From: Ramazzottius varieornatus
Lineage: Eukaryota > Tardigrada > Eutardigrada > Parachela > Ramazzottiidae
Length of the DNA: 64,000 nucleotides
NCBI GenBank assembly: GCA_001949185.1
Contig: BDGG01000004.1
Coordinates: 1,544,278 to 1,608,277 of the forward strand
Reading direction: 5' to 3'
The notes beneath the pieces are model-generated. The model was not told the origin of the DNA, made no database searches, and saw only the letters and a list, made by a program, of their open reading frames with translations. Below are positions 1 to 14,551 of this stretch, one piece after another. Both the position numbers and the translations under genes were made by a program. Position 1 is the first letter of the stretch. Every line of letters starts with the position of its first letter.

Positions 1-1783
1 TCCACGCAAGACGGTGTGTCCTCCGCGGTAGGCCGGCGGTGGCGGTGCCAGTTGCTGCATTTGCATCAAAGATGGATTATATGCCATCATGCTATAGGCA
101 TCCTGGTAGTTGAGGTGCGGTGGCCACATCAAAAAGGCCGGATTGACTTGCGGATGCATCATGTTGGGCGCATAGTACTGGCCGTTGGGCGTGACAAAAG
201 GATACTGCGGATACTGTAGCATGTCTGGGCCGGGAGGGCGCGCCATATGGACGGAGTCTTCACTAGCCGGGGAAGCCGCTAAACAATTTCAATTACGATA
301 TCACAAACAGCCTCGAATCAACCGAAGCTCCCCAAACCAACTAACTCCATCTATGACAGAAGCATTCACGTAGCTTCCGAAAACTTCCAGTAATTGGGAG
401 GTCGGCAAACGGACGTACCCAGGTCACTTTTCCAAGTGGTGTACGTTCTCATCTTATAACAATGAAAACGCGCGCCATTTGAGATAACAATCCGAGTGAA
501 ACAATAAGCCGATGTACCGATCACATACTAACATAATCTCGACTTTCAGCAATGTATATTTTCCTATTATTACTTCCTAATTCTTTGAGCGCCTACTTGT
601 CGCTAAGAAAACCTACGATGGTGTTGGTAACTTCTATCGCTTCCGAATGAGGCTTTCTTTACTTACCAGAAGTCACGACTGCCGTGTCGATCGCCTTCAA
701 CCCGCCCACCGCACCAGCAGCAACAGGTATGGCTCGAATTCGCGTCTGCGGGAAACCGAGCAAAATTTCAACAATTCATACTAAAGACAGCTTCCCGTCT
801 CCTCTTGACCATGTCTAGAGTACTCGTAATATTTGATCATCTTACGCAAATCGGTTTTCCACAGTAGTCGCGAACATCTTCTCGCAGATAGCGTAACGCC
901 TCCTTGGCTTCGTTCTCTTGCTCGAACTCGACATACCAACATGATCCATTGGTGCTGGCGCATTCATAGTTGACAGGCTTGACGACCGTCTGCTTTGCGA
1001 AGAGACCTTCCAGGTCCTATTGTTAATACATCCCAATCAAAAACGGGAAGTGACGTTGATAAGCTACAAGAATCATGTGTATGTATAGAAGTCCTTGAGG
1101 AGCTTACCTCTCTCGTCACAGTATCCGGTAGATCATGAATCACCACCGTCGATCGATTGCTCTTAGGCCGTACTCTAGTACCGTTGTCGTCAAGCTCCAG
1201 CTTGGAAGAGACTACAAAGAGAGCGGAAGGCTCAATACACAGCTGTCAGTCTGGAAGGAAGCGACTGCCGTCAAGTCTCACCCTTCTCCTGGAATAACAC
1301 CACACCACACGCTGGCAGCGGACCGCACCTACCTCGAATGGCGTCAGTGATCAAATTCAAGTCCTGCGTCAGTCGGCGGACGCAGTTGAAGCCGGCAATC
1401 AGGCTCACCAGCACGTAATGATCTCCGTCCATCTGCGACTTTAAATAGTTATCTTTCGCCAAGTTTTGCGGTGAGAAGTAATACTCAATCTGCTGCTGCA
1501 GACGGTCTCGCAGCACAAAGTAGCTCTCTTTGTTGTGAGCTTGGCTTTCTGCAACAACAAAGCGTCGATTACAACATTTACCGAAACGTTTCTCGTTCAA
1601 AAAATAACAACTCACCTCGTCCATTGTTGGACACATCATTCGTCGGCGTGTCAATCACCGACATTGATCCGCTGCCGTAATCGGAACTTTCAGGAGATCC
1701 TCGGGAAGAATAGCTAGAGATGGGCAGATTTCCCACTTGCGGAAGTGCATGATCACTGGATGGATGCATCATCCAAGGCTGAA
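1..1783 (-). CDS. LARP4: La-related protein 4-type (LARP4), partial: 3' end lies outside the window
   Basis: RNA-binding protein; the family binds poly(A) and PABP and stabilises mRNA in the cytoplasm. Six exons join in phase: 1616-1783, 1333-1548, 1108-1211, 846-1016, 667-745 and 1-278 (open to the edge). The 1333-1548 exon encodes the La motif (LRDRLQQQIEYYFSPQNLAK, then a TQDLNLITDAIR helix). The next three encode the RRM-like domain, with STVVIHDLPDT, SCWYVEFEQ and ALRYLREDVRDYCGKPIC|TRIRAIP, which match LARP4/4B better than LARP1. The 1-278 exon is rich in M, Q, P and Y. The exon at 1616-1783 has an acceptor at its start, so at least one 5' exon with the start codon lies further upstream; I could not place it. 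The La plus RRM pairing is seen directly; the LARP4 subfamily is inferred from motif order. Confidence 0.85.
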
Positions 1784-4416
1784 CTGCAAGACAGAACAGA
1801 AAAACACGCTTATATCTGGTTTATCATCATTTCGCAAATTCCTTTGCCTCATTAATATCATTAGCTTTCCAACAAAGTGAGGAACCAAAACTATACTGAC
1901 TAAAACCATCATACCATAGCCCCAAGCATATTGAGCCAAAGCTGCCGTCATATGGCCAACTTCTCAGCACAATGAGGTACCAAGTATCCTGTGGCGAACC
2001 TCCAACTTCGAACCCGAAAAGATATTCAGCAAAAAGGTTTTGGCAATTTCAAAATAATATCACCAGAATGATGATCGGACGAATATTCCACTCAGTCCAT
2101 CCTCAAATCAAAAAAGGATGAAACCGTCGAATGGAAGGAAGTAAGCCGTGGAATTATCGACAATGAGGTTAGTAGACGTGGGATTACGGATTAACGATCA
2201 CTGTGCCATGTATCCATAAACAGATTGGAAAACAAAGGGTCGCTTCTTAATGTCTGATTGATCAAGAGCTACAGGTAAGTCCATAAAAAACCGTATCGGT
2301 GGAGCTTGCTTGATCTGCTTCGACCTGGAAACGAGAGAACGATCGAGACTCATCGGTGGTGGTAGATCCGCATGGCCAAGCAGCCTAAATCTCTCTGCTA
2401 AGTTAATGTTGGGCCTCGTGCGAAGCGCAGTCTTGTCTTTGCCTCAAAGCCAAAACTATCAATTACCGTAACACACTAACCAGTATTCACTAGCACCACC
2501 ATTTCTTTCCGGTACACAGACGAGATACTAGATAGATGAAGTGATCTCTCTCTCATTCAGCTATAGCATGGCCCATCTTCGTTGGTTCGCCAGATATATA
2601 TATATATATCAGAATAGTACGGTACACCGACAGCAAATATATCGTCGTGATGACTTCCTTCCTTCAATGTAGCGTATGTGTAGACGCTGTAACTATCGCA
2701 TCAAGTGGCGCAGAGCCACGATCTGATAAAGATACTACGAGGAAAGCGTCGGTGGTGTCTGCAGATGTCTCTCGACCTTCACTGCCGATCTTCCAAACAA
2801 GTGCATACGCCCCGTAAGATTTCCATAACATAAATTATTCCTCAATGGGCACCAGACACACTCGCACCGTCAACACAAACATGACAGCATATGGTCCCCT
2901 CTTTTTCGCAACAATTGAAACTTGTGCTGGGGCAAGAAGTTTTATCTGGCCTGCTGGGCTCGTAGTCGCGCCTTGGCACATTTCGAGGCGAAAGACATTG
3001 GGGGAGATAGATAAGTGCGCAGTGCGAGAAGGAAACCGGTCCAAAGATGGATAACGATAGCGCTGAAGTCTACAGCTGCTGAAGCCCGAAGAACAGCAGC
3101 CTCAGCCTGTGCTGTGCCCAGACACTGCGAGTTTTGTCACGGCGCACGCTGATAGAAAGCCCTGACGTCAGCGAGAATTCTTTGACGGCGGGCTCGTCCC
3201 TGCGTCACTCTTGAAGTACTACTGAAGTACAATCTGCTCTAGGAAGAAACGCCAAGGCAGGTATATATGAGTTTCTCGCACTGAATAGGGCTTCCTTTTC
3301 CGGTACCTTCCCGATTGTTGAAATGCCTGAAGTGAAGTTGAAAGCACAGAAGCGCATATCATGCGAAACACTGTGGAGAGCTTCGAGTGCACCTACTGAT
3401 GATTCGTTGATTCGAAGTTCCAAAACAGCGACGCCTCGCAGAACGAGCAGCTGATCGACATTCGTGCCGAGAGAGACAACAGGCCTTCTCGGACTTGGCT
3501 ATCCTCCTCGCGCTTGATTCCCAAATTTCTTCAAGCCTAAGGCTACAGCTTCCGACCGGCTTCGTGCGAATTCCTAGGACACTAGAGGGTGCCGAAGAAA
3601 CCTAAACAATCACATTTGCATACAACGAAGCTCACTCATGGACCAGCATAGATATCTGCTAAAGCCGCCTCCTACAAAACTTTCGAACTCCCACGGATGA
3701 TGCAACTCTGCTTAACATAAGCCTGCAGTAGTAACCTCAAAACACAGACAAGGAGCTTTCAATCCGTAACGGGGAATGGAAGGATACAATGGACCATACT
3801 GTTGGTTGTTCTATTGCGTCACACTCTTACCGTAGCTCATCCTTAAGTCAGCAGATGGATGTCCTTCCGCAGCAGTCCGAGGTTATAAGATGCGAGGTTG
3901 TCCGATCCAGTGTGTGCCGGTCTTGAGGATGATCATAAGTCCAGAGGATTCCCAAAACATGCGGCAAGCATGGATAATTCCGATATCCGAATGTGTTATT
4001 CCAGATTAGACATGCTTGAAGAAGACGCATCAAAAATCATGCGAAATCAGATTTCACGGTGACAAACAACCCACTCGACCCCGGAGTAAGGCTTGGAAAC
4101 CCCGGGTCTGGTTAAAACAGTAACATGAGTTTAACTGGGTTAGCCCAACAACCTGCGTGTACCCTTTTCGCTCTCGCAATCTCGCGTGTGTCATCCAGTC
4201 GTAAAGCAAACCGGAAGTGGGAGTTTGTGATCTTGTCCTATGTTCATTTGTTCTGCACCATCAAAGGATACTTATCAAAACGTCGGGAAGTTCACGCGTC
4301 TTTGGTTACCTGTCGACTGGGGCGTTCGGCTGCTCGAACCGCGAAGGCGTCCGCACTTTGGGCAACCAGCGACATTCTTCTGTCTGTTCTGACAGGAATC
4401 AGAAGGCTATGCCGTG
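1784..4416. other. Intergenic / 5' region between divergent LARP4 and SVIP
   Basis: No conserved coding exon was found in these 2.6 kb on either strand. The missing first exon(s) and 5' UTR of the LARP4-type gene should lie in the left part. Short ORFs here show no recognisable domain. There is an AT dinucleotide run at 2594-2609. Confidence 0.5.
2594..2609. repeat. (AT)n microsatellite
   Basis: Eight uninterrupted AT units within the region upstream of the LARP4-type gene. Confidence 0.85.
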
Positions 4417-4850
4417 ATGGGGATTTGTCAGTCTTGTTGTGAGGATTCGCACGGATCCGGAAGCGAGCGAGTGGTCCAGCCTAGCGCGGTGAGAACAGAA
4501 TATTTTCCACGTCTTCAGTGGGCGTATATTCTACAACACAACCTGCCCGTGTATGAACTGTGGTATTTTTATGTAATCGGTGTTTCAGGAAGAAAGAAGA
4601 CGGCTTCAAGCAGAGGCAGCCCAAAGGAGGATGCAAGACAATAACGCCCGAGGTGTGGCTGATCCTGCTCATGTGCAACGACAACAGAAGAAAAGAGATG
4701 ATTACGAGAAAGCGCTGGAACAAACGTATCCCTCTGAGCGCGAAGGAGGACTACGGGTACGATACTAACAGAAGTTGCAGAATCACTATGTGTCGTGATC
4801 CCATCTTCTGTTCGTAAGACGTGAATGGTTTTCAGTGGACGGCGGGATAA
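4417..4850 (+). CDS. SVIP: Small VCP/p97-interacting protein (SVIP)
   Basis: SVIP inhibits ER-associated degradation by binding p97/VCP and also acts at lysosomes. Three exons, 4417-4488, 4589-4756 and 4836-4850, join in phase 0 to give 84 residues (human is about 77). The N-terminus MGICQSCC offers a myristoylation glycine and nearby cysteines for palmitoylation, as expected for a lipid-anchored protein. Exon 2 begins with the VCP-interacting motif R-x5-AA-x2-R (in EERRRLQAEAAQRR). It ends EGGLR, and the tiny third exon supplies WTAG and the stop, matching the family's GGLRW end. If the last intron were retained, the protein would end VRY instead. The ATG at 4417 is chosen because it gives the MG lipid-anchor start; an in-frame GTG precedes it. 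A pyrimidine-rich AG lies 21 bases before the ATG. Confidence 0.9.
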
Positions 4851-5278
4851 CGGGTTCGTGTGAAAAGTCCAGAGACACAAGAGCGACTGCCTCTGCTGTT
4901 GTGCCTAACTAGTGAACGGATCGCGGAGGAAACTGATAACAGCGGAGTACAAAGAGTTTTTCACGTATAGGGGACGGTTGTGCCGAAGGCTCCTTTCGGT
5001 CTGTAGAGATTTTACATTTCCTGGGTTTCCCGCGCTCACATACAGACGAGGAGTCGAGCATTCCTGTTCCGTCCAGATATCTTTTATAGAGAGGAAGAAG
5101 ACTTCAAATGATGATAACTTGATATTGACACTACTCAACTAGACGCAAACGGTTATGAATGCACTCACTGTACAGAATATCTCATGCAACTAGAAATTTT
5201 TTAGTTTCCCAAACACCAGCACATCGACGAAAAAGACATTTTTATCCCCGAGAGTTAGAATTTTTAGCGGATGGTACG
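4851..5278. other. Convergent intergenic space, SVIP 3' / beta-tubulin 3'
   Basis: About 430 bases between two convergent stop codons, presumably both 3' UTRs. No further coding signal was seen. Confidence 0.5.
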
Positions 5279-7431
<2,153 letters not shown>

Positions 7432-7811
7432 GTTTCAAACCGGGATTTCCCAGAAAAAGTGCGCGAAACTGACTGAACTTCCTTGTCGCTTAGATGCTGC
7501 TGGCGATCGCAACATCTGTGGAATACAGCCAGAGGTTTCCAAGACTAACTACTACATCTGCGGCTATCAAGAAAGATGAAAGTGTCCCAGTGACAGCCGA
7601 AGCTTAGAAGCTCAGCAAACGGAAGTGAAAAAGTAACGGTTAGGCTCACCTAGATTCACGGGATCGATCATTGTAAAGGAAATTTATGCCAAAGTGAAAT
7701 CTGCATCCATTCAATTGGGGATCGCAAAGGTAAACACATAATGATCAAAAGCCTTTAGGAAACGAAATCGATCGAATAGATCAAAGTATTATCAGCAACA
7801 CCGCTTAAACC
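7432..7811. other. Space between DPP3 3' end and beta-tubulin start
   Basis: 380 bases between two same-strand genes; it must hold the DPP3 3' UTR and the tubulin promoter. No coding signal or clear TATA box was recognised. Confidence 0.45.
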
Positions 7812-10800
7812 TTACATGCTAAAATGGGGAGCATCTTGTAAGGCACACTCCAGCAGAGCTTCCTCTAAGTGCTGGACCTTTTCATAACGGTCTTGGAAGC
7901 TGGCAATCATTCCATCAGTGGTGGCCGGATATGTTTTAAGGGTTACTTTACCGCCTTTGTCCATTATTACATTCGGCTGGACCAATCTGAAACCAGAAAG
8001 GTATACTTTTAACTGACTTTCACAGCACTTCAAAGATTTCTGCCAAATATGCACACTGCTACAGTAAAACGACAAATTGTTATACAGCACTTACAAGTTT
8101 CGAGGGACTTTTCGGGCAACTGCCACCTTGTGCCATGCGATCATCTCTTCTGACTTTGGTGGCATGTTGCATACCGCTGAATATTCGGTCATCATCTCGA
8201 AAGCTTGTTCTCTATTCGCAGTCGACTTGTACAGCTGCGAGAAGGTTACACATAAAATCACGAACATGCGAAATGATATAGCTTCGTGAGTAGTAGGCTA
8301 GATGACTGATCCATACCTGTAGTCGACCGAGGAAGGTGCCGATAGCCTAGAACAACACACGATTATTAACAGAGTTCAGGACCCCCGACCATTCGATCTG
8401 CAAGGCGGAACCTTTTTTCCTTCAGTGGGTATCTGGTTACGGTCGAGGCTGAGGAGCAGATCTGGCTTCCCATCTTGACCCGTGATCTGGCTAACTTTCA
8501 CTATTCCCGCTTCCTCCATAACGCGTAGGATGGCGAAGCGTCCCTGAGCGTGTGCCTGGCCCCATTTCTGGAACAACAGTTCAACGATACACTTTCCGTC
8601 CACACTCCACAGCAACGTTTTAGAAAGTCCATCTTACTTCTTGCTCCATGATGTAATATGGCAACGACTTCAAACCGGACACAGCCATAGCGAGCCATAC
8701 ACAGTAGATGACATCTGCGTGGTCCTTCTCGGGAATGCTCCAGACATTCAGCACTTCCGGCAGAAGGCTAAGGTACACGGCAACCGTTTCCGCCCTGCAT
8801 TCCTCGTAGGTGCTGGCCAAAGGGCCAAAGACGGAGTCATACGATTCTCCCACTTCGTAGCTAAAAAGAAAGAGACACTTTATTTTGGGCACTGTACAGG
8901 TCAAAACATCAACATCAGGTTGAACGACACACACATAAGGTTCACCTACTAAGAGCAAACATCGCCGCTTTCGAAATCCTTGACGTTCTCATAGTCAAAG
9001 TTAAACCCTCCGTCCTTCTGCTTCTGGAACAGCTTCCCACTTCCGTGTCCGAGAAGTTCATGGATGGCTACTTGGACTTCCAAGACGACAGTTTCATGCT
9101 TGGTCATCAGATCGTGGTCTTCCTGAGAGATGAACTGGGGCGGTCTTGATCTCAGAGCAGCGGAAATGATATTACCCAGGCTAACATTCTTGAAGCCTTC
9201 GTTCTGTCGAATCGTATCGTAGTTTGGAATATTAATACCTAGAAAAAACAGCGTAAAAGAGTAAGCAACACCACAAGGACGAACGAAGAACTGGTCTAAC
9301 CGATTGGTACACCGCTGGACGCAAAACTGATCACAGTCAGTTCGGAATAGTCAGGTCGCAGGTACTTGTCCTTCTCATACTCTTTGGGCCACGGGAGCTG
9401 CGAAATGATGGTTTCAGCCGTTTCCACCAGCTGGTTCAAGCGGGCACTTTTCGCCTTATCGACAACTGCCACGAAACCCTCGAACTCACCGCGTTGCCCA
9501 CTTGGATCTCTGTAAAATTACGACCAAAGTCAGCGGGATGGACCAGAGTCAGTTGAAACAAGATCGTCGTCGGCAGGTTGAATACCTGTAGGTCTCGATG
9601 AATCCAATGTAACCTTCAACAACCGGCTTCTTGTTATGCACCCAGTGCAGACTTCCTTTCTTATGCGCCTCCAGTGATCCAGTCTGGAAACTCTCGGCAT
9701 AGCTCTCCAACATTTTCTACAGTAGAAAGACCGCACTGAATACAAACTAAACAGCTCTAATTGAAACAATAAAATTTATCAATTTATCTGTGCGTACTTT
9801 CTCGGTGTCATTTGCAGAGACCTTGGCAGCTTCCTTCATGGAGGTGACCATTTCGGCCATGAATGGAGCATAATCCTGTAAAACTTCCGTATTACAGTCG
9901 CTCCACGAGTGCCGATAATCGTCGAAATTACAATTGTTCCTTACCCCGTTTGTAAGAACGAAGGTATTTCCCTTGTGCTCGATGTGCTCGCCATTCATCT
10001 TGACTTTACCGGCTTCGACCGAGCCACTCTTGTCGGCGCTGGCATGTCGAATCTCATACTTGGTTTTGTCGCCATCGACTGTTTTGAACACACGCGAGTT
10101 GTAAGGCTCGATTTCGTACTCCACTAAAAACTGCTTTACGACTTCCGCGTCCTTCACTTCGCAGTTACTTGAGAAGTAGGTCGTGACACCTGTTGCAGAA
10201 ACGCATCTATTAGACGTTAGTCCAGATAAAAAAGCACTTGAGCAAGGCAGTTCTTACCTTCAGGTTTCAAACCAAGCTGTCGGAGCCGCGCGTTGTCCAA
10301 GTCGTACATGCGGTCACCGCATATCTCCCACACTTCCGTCATTAACTTTTTATTCTTTTCGGCAGCTCCACTTGCAAGCACAAGCTGATGCAGCTTTTTC
10401 TTGTCCACTTGCGGTACTAGTTTCGTGTCGCCGAAGCCAACGTAGTTGCCCATATTGTGGTATACGCCCTACAGTACAAAAGAGGTCCAGGCTATCTACC
10501 AACAAAATTTCCATAAAATCGAAGAGCAAAGAAATCTGGCATGTACCGAAGCGTAGAACTTGAGAGCTAGCCAATCAGCGTCCGAAAAGGATGCTTTATC
10601 CTTAGCCAGCTTTTCCAGCTCGTCCAGTTTGTTGTAACGGAAAAGGTTCTGCAGCAGAATGAATATCGCCGCACTCTCCGGAGATGTCTGCAGGACGGTG
10701 ATGAGGCCTCCATGCCATGAAGCTTGCGACCAATGGTACACATAGCTGCAAACAGCAGTAAATCATTCGGTTATACAGCACACGCAATTCAGCAAGACCG

Positions 10801-10982
10801 AAAATAAAGAGCGGTCCCACCAAGAACTATGTAGTTCAGTTAATGAAAGCTATATGCATATGTACGTACGCTTTCTCCTTGTCGCTCAACAGATCGAACG
10901 CTTTGGAGCAGTCAAGAGCCGGCGTCTTCGTTGTCAGCGGCACGTAAAACTGCTTCCTGGCTTCTTCGTCCATGGCCACCAT
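7812..10982 (-). CDS. DPP3: Dipeptidyl peptidase 3 (DPP3), M49 zinc metallopeptidase
   Basis: Cytosolic zinc exopeptidase that removes dipeptides from short peptides; the human enzyme also binds KEAP1. Thirteen exons join in phase: 10870-10982, 10547-10745, 10258-10468, 9945-10189, 9798-9875, 9586-9716, 9301-9509, 8950-9238, 8638-8860, 8412-8567, 8317-8346, 8095-8234 and 7812-7986. The product has 732 residues (human 737). The M49 zinc motif HELLGH is in exon 8 and the second metal site EECRAE is in exon 9, so the active site is intact. Other family blocks are [30 protein letters not shown] and the C-terminal LVQPN. I start at the ATG at 10982 ([12 protein letters not shown]); the frame stays open upstream to an acceptor-like site near 11088, so a further 5' exon is possible. 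Confidence 0.95.
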
Positions 10983-11743
10983 TCTTCCGGGATACGGTGC
11001 CAAAACTCGAGTAACGCCGATATGTGTACTGCTTGTTCCCGTAGCGCCAGCGACTTGTGTTGCGTTCCGTATGCAAACTCGCTGCAAGCTACGAAGATTA
11101 GAATGAGACTAAAGAAAGCAAACAATGTCAGTTATCCACTTAAAGTTTACCGCAACTGTAATCAGAAAATTTGCCTCTCGTAAAATGTCACGACCGCACT
11201 TTTTGGCTACGATATCTGCATTAGCCCGTACTATCGGTCACATAGACACCCCGCAAAGCTGCACGTATGCGAAGAGTGTGAAATACCCATTGATCAGACT
11301 CACGCAGATCCGCGATCACCCGTAAATAGCGTGCGATGTTCTTGATCTTGTGCGACCAAAAACGTTCAGCAGGAAGACTAGCAACCTTCAAAGTTCAAAC
11401 ACTTACCGCTGTTAGCTGCTGTAGACGAGCGACCAGCGCAAGGGAGCAGGGCCGAAAACTGGATTGCAGTCGATGCACGAACCACGAAACGGCTGACATG
11501 CGAGACCAGAACCTCGGATTACCTCACGGGTCGCGACGTACACGAGATTTCAGAAGACAGATGTTCGACACGATATCCTGCTCCAGAAATATTGTGGCGA
11601 TAGAACTTCCCGGACTGTGATATCCGACCAATCAACAATCACTCAAACTCTGAACTCCCCAGGACACTCTGTGAAAGGAGTACGACATGAGTAACATGAC
11701 ATGGAATTCACAACAACTCGCATGCATGGCGTACGAGGGCACG

Positions 11744-11785
11744 GTTGTAAAGTTAGCCGCTGGTGCCGGAGTTGTAAAGTTAGCC
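11744..11785. repeat. Direct repeat of a 15-base unit
   Basis: GTTGTAAAGTTAGCC occurs at 11744-11758 and exactly again at 11771-11785, 27 bases apart start to start. It lies between SSR4 and DPP3, and its role is unknown. Confidence 0.85.
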
Positions 11786-11921
11786 ACCGAACATTAGGAG
11801 TAGGCCAACAGAAGCCTAAGCTTTATAAGATGCAGCTAACTTAAGAACCTCGGCCTACGCGAGGTAATCCGTGGCAAACCGAGTTAACTTAACTCTGCAA
11901 CTTTGCCCCCGTCTACACATA

Positions 11922-11948
11922 CAGTGATGTCAGTGATGTCAGTGATGT
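11922..11948. repeat. Tandem 9-base repeat, three copies
   Basis: CAGTGATGT is repeated three times without interruption. It contains TGATGTCA-like, CRE/AP-1-like cores, but no regulatory function is shown. Confidence 0.85.
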
Positions 11949-12207
11949 GGTCGCCGGTCAATCAAATACCTCTTTTTTTATCGACCATCGAGAATGGAGT
12001 GCCCACTTTTCAGTTTTCACATTCTCCCTTGTCTTTGCGAACAACCGTAAAACGGCACATACTCGTAGAGCCAACCGAAACGCTGTATCATTTATCCACG
12101 TGCCCGAATGTAACTTGAAAATCGTAAAAATATCCCTGGCGTTCGGAGAAGAGGAAGCGAGCATACAATTCAGATAAGAACATCCATCCAAAAAATGCGA
12201 CTAACTA

Positions 12208-12705
12208 TTACATGCGCGATCGAATTCCATGGGCTAAATAGACACCAATAGCGCCAAGGGTGATGACTATGAGCTCGGAGTTAATGCCGAAACCAGAATA
12301 GGGGTATCGCACGGAATGAGTCAAAGTTGAAAGAGGGTTAGCAGTGGCTCCTTTGCGCATTTGCTGATATCCTTCCTCGTCGAAGATGCGCAGCGAAAGG
12401 GAGGAAGAAGGCATCTTTGCGGTTTCTTCAGACACGCTCACTTGGAATTTCGACGAGTCTTCTTTGGACTGAGCCGCCGAGTACAGTTTTCCGTTATGTT
12501 CAGCGTAGAGAGCGAATCCATCAGGGACACCACCCTTACACTTCAGCTCCAGATCAGCAACAACGGTCGTATACTGCGAAGTGGCCGCATCAAAAGTAGA
12601 CATTACTTTGCCTTTCACTTCAGCGCCGCTGCATGATGACTCTGCCGTGACCAGCTGGGACAATGCCAATGCCAATGCCAGGAGAAGAAACAACAGACGC
12701 ATCAT
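12208..12705 (-). CDS. SSR4: Signal sequence receptor delta (TRAP-delta, SSR4)
   Basis: Subunit of the ER translocon-associated protein complex that assists Sec61 translocation and N-glycosylation. It is a single uninterrupted ORF of 165 residues (human 173). A signal peptide (MMRLLFLLLALALALSQLVTA) is followed by a lumenal domain. Two cysteines, in SSCSGA and ELKCKGG, match the conserved disulfide pair. The SLRIFDEEGYQQMRK block follows, and there is one C-terminal membrane segment (SELIVITLGAIGVYLAHG) with a short cytosolic tail, the family topology. It has no intron, unlike its neighbours. The first of two adjacent ATGs is used; the second gives one residue less. An AG 14 bases before the ATG resembles a 3' splice site. 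It is divergent with the SFT2 gene. Confidence 0.92.
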   Translation of the reverse strand: MMRLLFLLLALALALSQLVTAESSCSGAEVKGKVMSTFDAATSQYTTVVADLELKCKGGVPDGFALYAEHNGKLYSAAQSKEDSSKFQVSVSEETAKMPSSSLSLRIFDEEGYQQMRKGATANPLSTLTHSVRYPYSGFGINSELIVITLGAIGVYLAHGIRSRM

Positions 12706-13223
12706 TTTCCAAAAACAACCTGCAAAACATTGGTCAGTTTTCCAACGTGAGTACAGTCATCATAACGCCGGGTTGCTGCCGCTCATCTGGACATCTCTTA
12801 ACTTCACAGCTCTCAACGTACCTGCTGCAGCACCTTCTGAATGTCGGAAATTTTGCCAAGGCAGCCAAACAGCACCTAACCTCACGGATTAAGATCGTAC
12901 AAAAGTGCCGCGTTGGAACTCTGGAAAATTATAGTTTGATGAGCGATTAGTGATTAGTATGTCATACTGTAGGTCACGGGCAAGTCATACCCGAACCTTT
13001 CACCCGGTGGTCTTCGAGAGGCCAAAAGGTCAAAATCACGGGCTGCGAGTGCTCTCCGGGCAAGAACAAAGTGGCCCCGAGGTTGTGACAGTCCAAGTTT
13101 TCAGTCTCCGAATTGCGAATTTTCAATTTCCGAATGAAGGAAAAGATTCGTTTCTTCCTTCTCTTTACGAGACTGTGACAGTCTTCAGTTTCCGAACAGT
13201 TATCTCAGCGAATTCTTCCGGAT
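12706..13223. promoter_or_regulatory. Putative bidirectional promoter, SSR4 / SFT2
   Basis: 518 bases between two divergent start codons. It holds a duplicated composite motif. TGTGACAGTC is at 13084-13093 and 13174-13183. TTCAGTCTCCGAA (13100-13112), TTCAATTTCCGAA (13122-13134) and TTCAGTTTCCGAA (13184-13196) are near-identical. Shared promoter use is inferred from the arrangement. Confidence 0.5.
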
Positions 13224-13822
<599 letters not shown>

Positions 13823-14551
13823 AATGCTAAATATCCTGCCTCCGTACCGCCAGCTAATAGCTTAAAAGATTTTGGGCTGACTTCAAGCCATTTACTATTC
13901 CGTACCTTTTTCAGCCTTCACAGCATCTTGTTTTACATTCATTATACCTTTTATGATTGCTAGTAACGGATTTACGGACTCTTCGTTCGAGTTTCTGATG
14001 ACTCAAGTACCGACCACATTTCTATAGCCGATGATCTTTGTACCCCAACATGCCAGACTTTGACCAGGAAGTGATTGGTAAACTTTGCACAAATTTGCAG
14101 CCATTTTCTGATCTTATATTCCTACCCCATCCGTGAGCACGTAAAACTATCCCTGATACTATGGTGTGACGGCCTTGGACTAATTAAGGACAGACTATAT
14201 TACATCGGTGCAGTGGAGTAAGTTTTCTAACTGTTAAGTGCACGAACGAACAAGAAAGTCCAGAAAAACAGTCTGGGTTCGTGGACGAGCCAACTCTAGT
14301 CTACGTGGTTAACCAAAAAAAGTACTCAGGTCAGCAAGAAACGGCAACGCGTTATCCTCTTGAGCGAAACATAGAAATAAAACCAAAACAAAAACAGAGA
14401 TCTCGACCGGTATAAACCAAAATTCACAGTGAAAAAGAGATCCGAATTCAAAACATGAGAGTGTAAAATCAACGACTAAAAGGTGAAAGCGCCCTCTGAC
14501 ACCGGGATATACCAAAGCCACATGGGCTCCACCGAATGACAGGACTTCAAG
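13823..14551. other. Convergent space, SFT2 3' / Tubby 3'
   Basis: About 730 bases holding both 3' UTRs. No coding exon was recognised. Confidence 0.45.

Larger units (their letters stand above)
10983..12207. other. Space between SSR4 3' end and DPP3 5' end
   Basis: About 1.2 kb holding the SSR4 3' UTR and the DPP3 promoter. It contains two short repeat clusters listed separately. Small ORFs on both strands show no domain. Confidence 0.45.

Noticed and set aside
4757-4771. SVIP ending VRY by reading through the last donor
   Set aside because: Splicing to 4836 restores the conserved GGLRW end, which fits the family better.
10183-10563. 126-codon plus-strand ORF
   Set aside because: It lies antisense to DPP3 exons that have clear homology, so it is a shadow.
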